DNA of 64,000 nt. Source: Wolfiporia cocos (lineage: Eukaryota > Basidiomycota > Agaricomycetes > Polyporales > Phaeolaceae). Shown piece by piece: positions 22,172-34,261 of this stretch. The stretch is taken from the NCBI GenBank assembly GCA_029448655.1, contig JACCLO010000002.1, positions 1 to 64,000 on the forward strand, written 5' to 3'. Made by a program: the position numbers and the translations under genes. Numbering within the stretch: the first letter of the stretch is position 1; every line of letters starts with the position of its first letter. Under the pieces are notes generated by a model. It was not told the DNA's origin. It did no database searches and saw only the letters and a program-made list of their open reading frames with translations.

Positions 22172-25100
22172 TTATCGTCCTGTTGACCCAAAACCTTGTG
22201 TACCGCGCTTGGTTGGCTTGTTGAACTGCTCGTTGTAGGGTCCACTTCCATGTAGATGAGGTCGAATTTCTTTTTCGAACTTCTCCTTGGTCATGGATTC
22301 CTGTATTTCGGGCGTGATTGCTACTTCGCAAATTAGCTGAGCAATTCTGTCGCCTTTCTTTACTTGGTACGGATCTCCTGTGAGGTTCATCAACATGACA
22401 AAGACTTCTCCGCGGTAGTCATGGTCTATTACACCTGCGAGGACATCGATGCCCTTTTTCGCAAGTCCAGACCTTGGCGCTATCCGACCGTATGTCCCAT
22501 AAGGAACTTTGATACGAATATCAGTGGGGACCGAGGCGGATTTCCATGAATTGATTAGGATATCCTGCGCGGCATATAGATCATAGCCGATCGCATCGGT
22601 TGTTCCCCTGGTCGGTAGTTTGCCATTGACTCCTACTTCGATTTCCAAGTCTTCGTTGAACTCAACATCGGAATGTACCCATTGCCCTGTAAAGGGATCG
22701 CGCTTGTAGTACACTTTCGGTTGTGTAGGGTCGACATCGTCTCGATATTGGGGCCAGTCATCGGGCCAGACACATGTGTCCGAATCCCAGTCTGGTGAGT
22801 CAGGGTCGAAGACGGCTATGGTTTGCCGTGTTCCGCCGAGTCTAGTTGATCGACGAAGGGGTTGATTTGGGTCGGTACTAAGGGCCGAATATTTTGCCTT
22901 GTACTCGTCCAACATCTCCTTTGCGTTAGCCAAATGTTCCTCGATTTCCCACGTGTCTTCCGCAGGTCCGGTGCCTTTCCAATGGATAAGGTATTCCCAC
23001 CGGCCGCGTCGGTTACGGTGGTCGAGAATGGCTTCCACTTCCCATTCTTCCGGGTCTTCCATTTCCGTTGGCTTGTCAGCCGCTGGAGGGTGACTTTTCT
23101 GACCTTCGATGGTTGATTCCTTGTACATAACCAGTTTTGAACCATGAAATACAGGGTGGTAAGCCCTATATTGTGCATCCATGTACACCTTGAACGTTAC
23201 CGGTCCCAATTTTTCCGTGATTCGGAATGGGCCGATGTAGCGTGGGGCTAGACTCCTTTCGGTGTCTTGCCAACTTCGCACGTCCATGAGTACTTTGTCG
23301 CCCACTTTGAAGGGGACAACTTGCTTCTTTTGGTCATAGTACCAGGACCATCTTTCGGCTGCAATTTTCATTGCCGCTTTAGCTTTCTCTTGTGCAGAGA
23401 ACCGTGTATTCGCAATTTCTACTAAGTCTTTGTTTCGACTCGGTTCGAAACTGCTTGGTCCTGCAATAGGATGACGACCTAATTCCACCAGGAATGGAGA
23501 TTCCTTGGTAGTTTCGCTGGCTGCATTATTGTACGCAAATTCCGCTGTTGGCAGGAACTCCGACCAGTTATCTTTTTGGTACGTATTTATGTAGCACCGC
23601 AGATACTGTTCGAGTATTTGATTTACTCGTTCGGTTTGTCCGTCTGCCTGCAGATGGTACGCAGTAGTCATCGACCTTTGAATTCCCAGCAGGGTGCACC
23701 ATTCACCAAATAGTTTTGAGGCGAATTGTGTCCCTCTGTCCGATACTATCTGTTTCGGCAACCCGTGTAAGGGTTATACCTTTTGATAGAGTATCGTAGC
23801 TAGGTCTTTCGTTGAGAAGGTATTTTCAATTGGGAAAAACCTTGCTCTTTTGGTCAATCGATCCACTACGACCATGATTGCGTCATGCATTCCCGATGGG
23901 GGTAGCTGTGTAATCAGGTCTATTGTCACCACTTCCCACGGGCCTGACGGCACCGGTAGGGGTTGCAGGGGGCCGTACGGCTTCTGCGGGTGGTTCTTCA
24001 TACGTTGGCATGTGTCGCACCCGTCTAAGTATTTTTTGACGTAAACGAACATTCCGGGCCACCAATAGTTGCGGCTTAGCAATTTGTACGTTTTGTAGCG
24101 TCCAAAATGCCCAGCTGACTTGTGATCGTGATGATACTCGACCACTTGCCGTCTGATATCCGCTGGTGTAGCTGGAACGTAGACTTTGCCTCTTCGGAGG
24201 AGTAACCCTCCTTCGTAGTTCCATTCTGATAGGTCTTTTTTGAATTCACGAGGGCCAGATGAGAGCAGCTCCTTGTAGTCTTTTGTGACCTTGTCGTCTA
24301 GCAATGCTTTGCGAATCTCTCGGAGTATCGATTCGTCTTCCGATTGTGGGGCAGCATGGGAGGTATCAAGAGCCATTGCCATGTACTCTTGCTTGAACCA
24401 CTCAGGTTTCAGAAGAACCTGGTCGCGATTATCGAGATCCACCCCCTCCTCATGGTCTGGCCGCCTGGACAGAGGATCCGCGGTTAGCATTGTTTTGCCA
24501 GGTTTGTGCTTCATTTGGAAGTTGAAGCGTGAGAGGTACAGTGCCCAACGGGCTTGTCGTCTCGTCAGTTTTTGCGCCGTTTTGAAATAGGTCAGGTTTG
24601 GGTGATCCGACCATATCTCGAATTTTTCAGGGTGTCCCTCTAGGTAGTGTCTCCACTCCTCTAGAGCCCTGATGACAGCCAACATTTCCTTGTCGTAGAT
24701 CTCGTAGTTCCTTTCCGGGGCACTTAGCGACTTGCTATAGTACGCCACGGGGTGGAATTTTTTATCCGTAGGATCTAACTGAGATAGTACTGCTCCGGTA
24801 GCGAAGTCTGACGCATCTGTTTCTACGCGGAAAGGCTGATCGTGCGACGGAATTCGAAGCACGGGCGCTTTGGTAAATGCTTCCTTTAGGATTTGGAAGG
24901 CATTTTCCTGCTCGGCGTCCCAATGCCAAGCTTCTGACTTTTTGGTCAGCATGGTGAGTGGTTTGGCTATTTTTGAGAAGCCTTCTATGAATCGCCTGTA
25001 GAAATTGGCAAATCCAAGGAAAGCTTGAACCTCTTTGACCTTAGTAGGTCTAGGCCAGTCCTGAACTCTGGTGTACTTCTTCGTGTCCATCATGATGTTA

Positions 25101-26590
25101 CTGTCGGAAATGATCATTCCTAGGTATTCAATGGAAGACTGTTCGAAAAAGCACTTTTCATACAAGTCCGAGTCCTTCAGGGTTTGTAGAACCCCTTTGG
25201 TAAGTCGCCGATGTTCCTCCATATCATTCCCGAAAATCAAGATGTCGTCTAGGTAGACAACCACCTTGCCGGTCCGAATGAACGGTGCGAGGATAGAGTT
25301 CATCATCGCTTGGAACGTTGCGGGGGCATTGCAGAAACCGAAATATATTACCGTTGCCTCGTATAGTCCACGGTGTGTAATGAACGCCGTCTTCCATTCA
25401 TCACCTTCCTTGATGCGGACATTATTGTATCCCCATCTAAGGTCGATTTTGGTGAAGATGGTCGCGTGGGACAATTGATCGATGAGATCATCGATCCGAG
25501 GTATCGGATAACGATTTTTTACGGTTATTTCGTTTAGCCTCCTGTAATCGACAACCATCCGCAGCCCTCCATCCTTTTTATGGACGAAGAAGACCGGGGA
25601 TGCCATCGGACTTTCGGATGGTCGAATGTAACCCTTCCGTAGTTCGGTGTCTATCCACTCATCCAAGCTGTTACGCTCTTGGGGAGACATTTTGTATGGT
25701 TTTACCGGTGGTGGAAGCTGCGCATCTGGTTCAAGCAGTATGGCGTGATCCCAGGGCTTCCGTTCCGGCATCCTCTCTGACGCCTTTTGTGAGAACACCG
25801 TTGGCCCATACTCTTGGTATTGTTCGGGCACTAACGATCGCCATTTTTCAATGTCAATCGGTGGTGTGTTTTCCTCACGGTCGTCTGCTTCGTCGAGGTC
25901 TTTGTCAAGTACCTCGGCTACCAACTGTGTCAGCAGGTTCATTTCCTCGTCGTCAAGGGTTGCCACCCAAGCGATCAAAGGATTTTCGGGATCCTCCTCT
26001 CCTAATATGTCCACGGGAGTGTCCCAAATCGAATTTACTTCGATGATTTCCTTTTCTGGGAGTTCAACTGCTTCCTCCTCAGAAGGGCGGTTACCCTTTT
26101 TTCTGGCGTACGGTTGGTCGTATGTACAGCGTGCATATTCCATTTCTCCCTTCCTCCAGTCAAAGGTAGGATTGTGGAGACGCAACCAGTCATAGCCAAG
26201 GATTAGGTCTGGTTCCAGGTGCATGACCGTCAGACCTATTTTTTCCTTATGTGTGCCATGTTGCATGAATGCTTTTACTGATTGCATTAAGCGGCCGGCG
26301 ACGTTTTCTGTTCCGTCTGCGTTTGTAACCGTAATAGGAAACGCTAATTTGTCGGTGACCAGCTTATGTTCATCGACCAATCGTTGTGATATGACCGATA
26401 TGGTTGCACCGCTGTCGATTAAAGCCAGAGCCTGCACTTTTTGCCCATATACCCAGAGTGTTACTTCGACATGGAAAGATCGAGCGAAGTCGCGCGCATC
26501 GTTGCCAAAAATATGGTACATTGACTCGAATACACTCTTTACAGCGGGTACGGGACTAAAATTACACGGGAGCACAAGTGGGCAGGTCAT
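22172..26590 (-). pseudogene. A2 pol with an in-frame stop in integrase
   Basis: Starts with ATG at 26590, overlapping the gag stop in the pentamer TGATG. Domains in order: IDSGAT protease, RT with YLDD, RNase H, HHCC zinc-binding domain, DDE integrase core, GPY/F tail, chromodomain (WEVEAILDHRNRRGRWEYLIHWKG), then dUTPase (GYDLYAA, PRSGLA, GVIDHDYRGEV, GDRIAQLI, GFGSTG). A TAA at 23774-23776 replaces a Tyr codon between the first and second catalytic Asp of the integrase; the frame then continues unbroken to 22172. Three codons are also missing in RT near 25160 compared with A4. Otherwise the gene is well preserved. Confidence 0.93.
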
Positions 26591-29529
26591 CACATGTGCT
26601 CGGTGGGAAAACCCGAGGCAGAGCTTCGGTAGATACCCAGGGTGTTTGCGGAGTCGGCTATCCGCTTGCGAAGCCAGGGCAGATGTGTCCTGATGGAGTC
26701 GCCCGACGGTGTAGGCGCAGTCAAAGTCGAACCAGTCGACTGGGTCTGGACGGGGCTGGTGCTTTCTGCCGATCGCACCGGGCTCCCGCTTTTCTCCTCA
26801 TCGGTGATGCGCGTAGTGGGGGCCAGAGGAACCACCTCTGGTTGTTTCGGAACGTTGGTCCGGATAGTCCCTACGGTGGCTTGGGGGGACTCATCTTCGT
26901 CGTCAGTCATCAGTTCCTGGGTGCTGACAATTCGGACCTTGTATTTCTTTTTCGGGTCCAATTTCTTCTGGCCCGACTGTTGCGTTCCGCTCGACGAGCT
27001 GACACAGACTAGACTGTGGGACTCACACTATAACCTTATAGGCGACTTGAAGATGTTGCAGAAGGTTGGTGAGGAGGCTAGTGGGCGCAAGCAGAGATGG
27101 TATGTAACTGTGCAAATGCAGAGAACAAATCTAAGGCTTATCGTAGCGATAGCCCTACTTATATACATGCGTTGTTTGGTTACCAGTAAGGGAGCCAAAC
27201 ATGAAGACGGTCTGTGCGCAGACATAACTAATACAGCTAAGTCGTAAACTACAGTAGACCATGTGCGCCGGTAATGGCCGCACCAGTAAGAAATAGTGTT
27301 TGGACCGTGGGTCCATGTTGTGGAAGTGGCGTTGCTACGTTAGTAAGCCATGCACGTGATAACTATATACCGGTATCGGGATATGAGTAATACTAAGGGC
27401 ATTGGCATGTGATAACGAGCGGGCCGCTTATCCAATTGTACTGACATAGCCCGATATCGGGATATGAGTAAGGCGCGTGACACCGGAGGTTAGTCCGCTG
27501 AGTCATTGACGCGTACGAACGTGTTATGTACGCGTTGTTATGACAGGTGGACGTATACCGCGTTGTGTACGTGTTGTTTGGTTGCGTGTACGTGTAGACG
27601 GGCGCTTAGCAGCGTAAATGTCTACAAGGTCGTAGAAATACCAGATAAATAGGTAAAAATACGGGAAAAATAGTGGCATGTCCCAAATCTGTGACACAAG
27701 CCTGTCGGCTTCGTCGTTCCGCTTCCACTACTGGCCGGCTTGGCTTCCTTCGGCTTGTTCTTAGGGTTCTCAGGACAGTCGCCCCACTTGTGTTGTCCAG
27801 GGTGCTTGCGACAGTCCTTCCCGTAAGAGCCGGTTTCCTTTGCCTTGCCTTTGCCTTTGTCATCAGCCTTGGCAGGCTTCGACGTAGCCTTGTTGGCGGT
27901 TTTGCCAGACCCCGACGACTCCTTCTTCTTTTCTTCCTCAAAGATCTTGCCTTTGAGCTTGTCCGGGTATTGCCTCTTGTAGAGGTCGATGGCCATATCG
28001 AGGTATACCTCCCAGTCGGTCGGCATTGTAAAGCCGGGCACCGGTTCCAAGGTAGCGAGGGTCTCTCGCACCTTTTCCGGGAGGATCCGTTTGATGTGAC
28101 TGAACAACGTCTTGTTGTCAGTCTCGGCCAGGCGAGCCAGGGTCCTGAGCTTCTGTGCCCAAGAAAAGAAGTCCGATTGGAGATTCTTTTTCCCTTCGTC
28201 TCTGAAGTACCCTTCAATCTCTTTTTCGGCAATTTCCTTGTCCGTCTTCTTGCCGTACACCTTCTCGATTGTTTCCGCAAACGTTTTCGAGGTGTGCCCC
28301 GAGGTTTGTCCGGCGGCGATTTTATCAACTACCGGCGACATGTACTGGTAGGCCTCGCCCGTAAGCCGTAGCAGGGCTTGGCGAACCTTGTCCTCCTCGA
28401 GGGTCACCTTGGCGTCTGCGAAATACATGCCCATTTTTTGGATCCACTCCTTCGACAAGATGGAGTCCTTAGGGCCAGAGAATTTGGGCGGCTGAGTCGG
28501 TTTGGTCTGTTGGAAGTTGACCGTGGTGGCTGCTGCTGTCGCGGCTGCTGGTGCGTTTTTTAGAGCGGTTAACTCCGCTTTGAGTTGGTCAATTCTATTA
28601 ATTAGTGCCGTGACCTGGGCACTGCTGGGTCCCGCGGTTGGGACTGCCGGACGCTTTTGCAGTACTGCAATGTCTTTTTCTATGCGGACGAACCGATTTT
28701 TGGAAAGGGTATCCAATTGTTGCCGCAAACTCTCCGCTTCCTCTAGTGCTTCGATTCTATTTTGAAGCACCTGGTTGTGACTCCGAATCTGGTTGGTCTT
28801 GTTCCAGACCATTTCCAGATCTGTGTTTACCCGGCTTTTGTAAGCCACGAGGTTGCTGTAGAGGTGGTTCTTGGCTTGGTACAGCGCCTCCCTGTAAGCT
28901 TCCTTTCCCACCTGCAGAACTTCGTCTGAGGCGGCTACTTCCAGGGTGCGTTGCAACCTTCCCATCAATTCGTTTTCGCTCCTTTCGGGCTGCGCGACGA
29001 TTTCCAGAGTCCTTCTTTCGTATGAGGGGAGGAGATCGGGGAGCGTTCCAAATAGGGGCTCCGTGTCGACTGGTTCCTCCGGCCGTGGAGTCTCGCTGCC
29101 TTCGGGGGTGATGACTGCTCGGCGTGCGGGTGTTTCCGGGTTGAAGAGCCTGGCGGCTCTCGTGCGTGGCGACGCTTCTTCCTGGGAGTACCAGTGGACG
29201 TCACCATACAGGACTATGAGGTCCGACAGGGGGATGGCGGTGCAATAGTTGTCCCACCTCCACCACGAGATGTGGTTCCTGGTTGAATCTTCCCCGTAGT
29301 ACTTGATGTACGCCGTATGGTTTACATTCAGGAATGGGCGCACATGCGCCGGAATTGAGTTGAAGGAGGTGACACTCCCCCTAACTCTGATGCCGAATAC
29401 GACTCGCAGGTAGTCCATCAAGCAGGTTTGCTCTCCGGGCCACGCGTGCTTGCCGACGGCGGGGCGGTAGGCCGTAGCCACCTTGTGGGTGTTGTACAGA
29501 GCGCCTTGGACGATTGTGTAAGACACCAT
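26590..29529 (-). pseudogene. A2 gag, split by solo LTR B
   Basis: The start is ATG at 29529 (MVSYTIVQG). The protein has a unique N-terminal domain of about 170 residues not seen in family B gag, a coiled-coil region, a capsid-like core (PPKFSGPKDS...), and a C/H-rich CRKHPGQHKWGDC motif in place of a classical CCHC knuckle. LTR B at 27000-27696 interrupts it just after that motif. Insert plus duplication is 702 bases, a multiple of three, and the two halves are in matching frames. Confidence 0.9.
27000..27696 (-). repeat. Solo LTR B in A2 gag
   Basis: Complete 697-bp LTR B in reverse, the cleanest copy in the window. Comparison with uninterrupted A4 gag shows the target duplication as CGAGC on the left and CAAGC on the right, one base apart, suggesting some age. 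It shows family B was active after A2 inserted. Confidence 0.93.
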
Positions 29530-29584
29530 TGCTGGACAGTATTCGTCAGCTTGAGTTATTTTCTTCCTTAAACAATAATTCAAG

Positions 29585-29668
29585 AAAAAGGTGCCTTTTC
29601 AGGACTTAAATGCCTTTTCAGGACTTTTCGCAATCAATGCCATGCACCAAAGATAATGCCTTTTCAGG
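29585..29668 (-). repeat. Three copies of a 16-bp repeat between A2 ORF1 and gag
   Basis: TGCCTTTTCAGGACTT (AAGTCCTGAAAAGGCA on minus) occurs three times, matching the same array in A4 at 47244-47324. Conservation in both copies points to a functional, not random, repeat. Confidence 0.8.
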
Positions 29669-29680
29669 ACTTTCTATCTA

Positions 29681-30454
29681 CTACAACTGGGGTTTGCCAA
29701 GGTCGAAGTTGAGACCGCTATGTACTAGGTGCGTCTTTAAGTACGTAACGTGCTGTTTCACGTCTAGGTCTCTAAAAACGTGCTCCACTCTCCTGAGATA
29801 TTTTTCGAGGCGGCGGAGGTCTTCGTTCTTCATGGAGTCCTGACGGACTCTTTGCTCCAGGTGTGTGGAGAGATCGTCGAAATCGGTGATGAGGGTGGTG
29901 AATTTTGCTATAATGGGGGCCGTGGTGGTTGCGTCGGGAACCTTCCATAGCCGGAAGAGGTTCTGGTGGGCGGCGTTCATTTGTTTGTCGACGTCCAAGA
30001 ACCAGTCCCACTTCTTCTCCGTGCAATGGACGTCCCTGGGGTTCGGAAGACCCCGTTTCTCGACCCACTCGGCCGGCATCCTAAGCTCCTCCACTCTCTC
30101 CAACAGCGACTTCTTGGGGGGCTGGATTCGCTCCCAAAGACTCCTCACCATTCTCTCTTCCTCAACCCTCTTCCTGGCTGCCTCGGCGATTAGCTGATCC
30201 AGGGTCTGTTTCTGGATCCGAGCCTCGAGCTTCTCCTTCTGTCGGAGAAGTTTGTTGAGCTTCTTCCGCCTGATGTCGTCGAGGGCGGCCTCGTGGTTGA
30301 CCCTTCAGACTTCTTCCGGGTCGGGGTTCGGCTTCCTGTAGAAGACGTCTTTGCCCTTTCGGGACTTTCCTCGCTTTGGGGCTGTGACCGCGGAGATGCG
30401 GTCTTCGAGCGATTTAGAGGAGGCAATGTGCCATTCCTCGCGCTCTCCCATAGC
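29681..30454 (-). pseudogene. A2 ORF1, truncated and with a stop
   Basis: Family A accessory ORF upstream of gag. The C-terminal 157 codons are open (29681-30151 from an internal Met); upstream, DPEE is followed by V and TGA where A4 has IRR (an Arg CGA to TGA change near 30306-30308). The first codons are cut off by LTR I at 30455. Confidence 0.85.
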
Positions 30455-31032
30455 TGTTACAGTTATTTTGATTTTTTGAATATCAACGGAACTCACCACT
30501 GGGCGAATACGATACAGGGACTTGTTGCGCAACCAACTCCCCTGGCTACTCGTGACTCTACTGGGTGCATCCCCAGTTGTACTAGTCTATAGGGCGCGTT
30601 TCACTTTTGGCAGATCCAACTCTGCCACCGTTTCATGCTCATCATTTATTAGCTGATAGATGGCGTTCAACCGCCATCATTCCTATCTATCGTCTCAGGG
30701 ATATCACTACATACCTATCAAACGTTTGATACTATAGCGTGGATAGTATCGGTGACATCTGGGACGGACTTGACCCCTGAAACCCAACGTAGTATATAAA
30801 CTAATGTACCTACTGTCGAGGCTCTTCAGCTCGACCTTGTTGTACAAACAAGAAGTCTTATACTCGTTCTCAAACGTAGGAAACTACGCTCAGTATTTCT
30901 CGCTCGAGCAACCGAACGACTAAGTCCTCGAAGTGCACACTGACTTCTCGGACTTAGGCGAGTCTTATATTCTATTCGACTCGCATCTGAACAGATTATA
31001 TCCTCTAACGCGTATTGGATATTAACCGATCT
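30455..31032 (+). repeat. Truncated LTR I
   Basis: Matches the first 578 or so bases of LTR I at 14156 (TGTTACAGTTATTTTG...) and stops at GATATTAACCGATCT, about 130 bases before the expected end. The right neighbour is a gag fragment from a family A element, so the end was removed by deletion. Confidence 0.88.
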
Positions 31033-31485
31033 GACCGTTGTGGCAGCTGCTGGTGCGGCTGCTGGTGCGTTTTTTAGAGCGGTTAACTCCGCTTCGAGTT
31101 GGTCGATTCTATTAATTAGTGCCATGACCTGGGCACCGCTGGGTCCTGCGGTTGACACTGCCAAACGCTTTTGCAGTGTAGTGATGTCTTTTTCTATGCG
31201 AGCAAATCGATTTTCGGTTAGGGTATCCAATTGTTGCCGCAAACTCTCTGCCTCCTCTAGTGCTTCGATTCTGTTTTGAAGCACCTGATTGTGGCTTCGG
31301 ATTTGGTTGGTCTTATTCCAGACCATTTCCATATCCGTATCCACCCGGCCTTTGTAGGCCACGAGGTTGCTGTACAGATGGTTCTTGGCTTGGTACAGCG
31401 CTTCCTTGTAAATTTCTTTTCCCACCTGCAGGACTTCGTCTGAGGCTGGCCCTTCCAGGGTACGCTGTAACCTTCCCCTCAATTC
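31033..31485 (-). pseudogene. Family A gag fragment (A3)
   Basis: About 150 codons of the coiled-coil part of family A gag (RLQRTLE... to ...ALKNAPAAA), corresponding to 47947-48398 of A4. Bounded by truncated LTR I and LTR A. No other part of this copy is identifiable. Confidence 0.87.
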
Positions 31486-31563
31486 TAACACAAGATAACA
31501 CTTACTTGTAATGATCTTGGGATTGCTGGTTAGGCAAGAGATATAAGCAGTTGTGAAGCAGGA

Positions 31564-32110
31564 TGTCACAAACTTTCCATAATGTCTTGTAACAACCCTC
31601 GCTATAGGACGCACGCGCGGCGCTAGGCGTACGCCGCGTCTCTGCACTGTAGCCATCTCCGGCGTCTCCCAGTTATTGCAGGTCACCTGGTCGTTTGGTT
31701 AGCGCTGTAGGGTAGCGCGCGCCTCAGGTACCGTCACTCATGGTCACATTGTTACATGTCTCGTTACCTAGCACATGACCCAGTAGATAGCGGTGCACAG
31801 ACCACGTCTTTAGGGCAGTCTCGGTAGTAGATACGAGCATGTATATAATACGACGAGATGTGGGTTAATACCCCATCTCTTAGATTCTCGACAATGGTGC
31901 ATAACCCTTACTCGCTTATTGCTGTGTGAACTACTGGCCCGGGGCCCATATCTCGTCTGACTTGACTGTGAGCCGCCGCCGCTATCTCGACGTATGACAT
32001 GCGTGCATGAGCCTCTGCGTTCAGCGCTGGCGCGGTGCCTTGTAGCCTCGTTGCAGGCCTGTATGGATCCCCCTGAGCCCAGGGGTCGCACAGACAGTGA
32101 GTCTGTGTCA
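31564..32110 (+). repeat. Solo LTR K
   Basis: 547 bp, TGTCACAAACTTTCC...GAGTCTGTGTCA, flanked by perfect CAGGA duplications (31559-31563 and 32111-32115). TATA box CATGTATATAATACG near 31839. Only copy of this family in the window. Confidence 0.9.
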
Positions 32111-32322
32111 CAGGATACATTGAGTGGTTAACTCGTAGTATGAATGCAATGATTAGAACTGAGGCAATAGCGCTCAGCAAGGCTAGTATATATACATGAT
32201 AAATAAGACCCCTAACAGTCTTATCAGATAATACTAATGTCCGTATTTGCATGTACAAGTCCCCGGATACCTAAGTACTGAGTAATATGCGATAAATACA
32301 TATGCCGATCAAAACCGGGATA

Positions 32323-33503
32323 TGTTACGGGTCGAATACCCGTTCGTATATTCGAGTCGCGAATATAGATCGTTCTTCTGCACGTAGGCACGTCGCCGTA
32401 TGCAAGGCAAATACTCGTTAGATGCCTTCGGGTCCTAAGTGAAGTCCTTAGGAGCTCGGTTAATATCCAATACGCGTTAGAGGATATAATCTGTTCAGGT
32501 GCGAGTCGAATAGAATATAAGACTCGCCTAAGTCCGAGAAGTCAGTGTGCACTTCGAGGACTTAGTCGTTCGGTTGCTCGAGCGAGAAATACTGAGCGTA
32601 GTTTCCTACGTTTGAGAACGAGTATAAGATGTACAACAAGGTCGAGCTGAAGAGCCTCGACGGTAATTACATGCGTTTTATACTACGCTAGGTTTCAGGG
32701 GTCAAGTCTGTCCCAGATGCCACCGATACTATAGTCCCAAACGTTTGATAAGTATGGAGTGATATATCCGAGACGATGGATAAGGATGATGGCGGTTGAA
32801 CGCCATCTATCAGCTAATAAACGATGAACGTGAAACGGTGGCAGGGTTGGATCTGCCAAAGATGAAACGCGCCCTATAGGCTAGTACAACTGGGGATGCG
32901 CCTAGTAGAGTCACGAGTAGCCAGGGGAGTTGGTTGCGCAACAAGTCCCTGTATCGTATTCGACCGGTGGTGAGTGCTGTAGATATTCGAAAAATCAAAT
33001 GTCACAATTTCTCTATATTTTTCCCTAATTTTCCCGGACTTGTACAACGCGTCCTACACTTATCTGCACTTATCCTGTACTTAACATGCACACACATACC
33101 ACTTACAATTACCGCCGCTGATCGCCGTCCTTATCTTATCTTATCTCTAGTTACATCGTGTAGCCACACTTCGTCCACTAGACCAAACATCACATGAGTC
33201 TTACTCATCGCTAGTCATACTGATGACAATCGCCGACCGGGATATTACTCATCCTCGGTCGCCACTATCACATGCCCGTACATACGGTGTTAGGGGTCTT
33301 CCCCTCGGTCCCTAGGGTCCCGACATACATGTATATATACTCCCCTTCTGAGTCGCTTAGGACTCAGAACTAATCATCTATCGACACTGCTAGTAGCCCC
33401 CCAAGCTATTAGCCCTTTGTTACTGCTTTACTTGTCTGCTTATCGCCTCAAGCCCCTCAACAAGTCCAATAAGTAAGTCCTTGTCATCAAAATAATCGTA
33501 ACA
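32323..33503 (-). repeat. LTR I split by LTR J
   Basis: Reverse-oriented LTR I (TGTTACGGGTCG...TAATCGTAACA on plus), flanked by perfect GGATA duplications (32318-32322, 33504-33508) inside LTR A. Without LTR J it is about 690 bp. Confidence 0.9.
33000..33486 (+). repeat. Solo LTR J
   Basis: 487 bp, TGTCACAATTTCTC...AAGTCCTTGTCA, flanked by perfect TCAAA duplications (32995-32999, 33487-33491). TATA box CATGTATATATAC near 33330. The third level of nesting here: J in I in A. Confidence 0.92.
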
Positions 33504-33888
33504 GGATATAGAAAGGCGGCGTAGGCCGCACGAATAGTGTTTTGCGCTCTTGTCATTACAAAGACGGGGCGTGACCAGAGCCCGGTCCGCTGACGTTTAT
33601 ACGCTGACTGCTTCCGGACAGAATGTCCGATTGGCTAGAACTAGACATGTGACTGATGGTAACTACTAGTGATAAGATTAGACCGTCGTTACGGGACATA
33701 ACGCGGCCATTATTCGGCACGTATGTAACCGTTAACTTATGAACCAGATAAGCTAGTTATTGGTCTAGAAAGTCGTAGATAATTCGTAGAATTGCCGGAA
33801 AAATAGTAAGAAATAAAGGGAAACTAGGAGAATTCTTGTGACACTTGGTCCTTCCTATGTGGCTACACAGGGCTCCGAATCCTCATTG

Positions 33889-34261
33889 TGACACAAGCAA
33901 CACTTCAAGCAACTACTCAGGGGATTGTTACTCGCGTTTCAGCGCAATCCTAGTCTGAGGCTACTCAAGGCGTATAAGGCCAAGACGAGTCTGGGGTGCT
34001 ACCCTGCTCGTCGGCCAGTATATATGCTATTCTACTGTTTATACATTGTTTGGCTGCTGTACAGTTATTATGTAAGCTGAGAGTCCGATACTATGGTAAA
34101 CCCTATAATGGGTGTAGGTACATGGCACAGAGTGTCCGGGGGGCTGGTAACACGTGATAGGGTGTTCGGGGTCTTGCACGTGACTGCTTAGGCGCGCGCT
34201 TAGATAAGATAAGGGTTCAGGCTCTAGTCACTGGCTAGGCGAAAGAAATTGGCCTGTGACA
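33889..34261 (-). repeat. LTR F, 3' LTR of F1
   Basis: 373-bp LTR F in reverse, immediately followed by GTACCCCCTCTTC (reverse of the polypurine tract), so it is a 3' LTR. The 45 bases between it and the LTR A to its left (33844-33888) match nothing else in the window. Confidence 0.92.

Larger units (their letters stand above)
21619..30454 (-). mobile_element. Element A2: family A chromovirus, minus strand, 5' end lost
   Basis: Reads leftward as ORF1 (to 30454), gag, pol and partial 3' LTR. The 5' LTR, leader and the first 15 or so codons of ORF1 are gone; LTR I abuts ORF1 at 30455. It carries a solo LTR B in gag, a stop in ORF1 and a stop in the integrase region, so it is inactive. It is the inverted counterpart of A4. 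Confidence 0.92.
31486..33843 (-). repeat. LTR A split by LTRs K and I
   Basis: Three pieces (31486-31563, 32116-32322, 33509-33843) reconstruct one LTR A in reverse. Outer flanks AATTC and CTTGG do not match, so no target duplication is visible. The gaps are filled by a solo LTR K and by LTR I, which itself contains LTR J. Confidence 0.9.
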
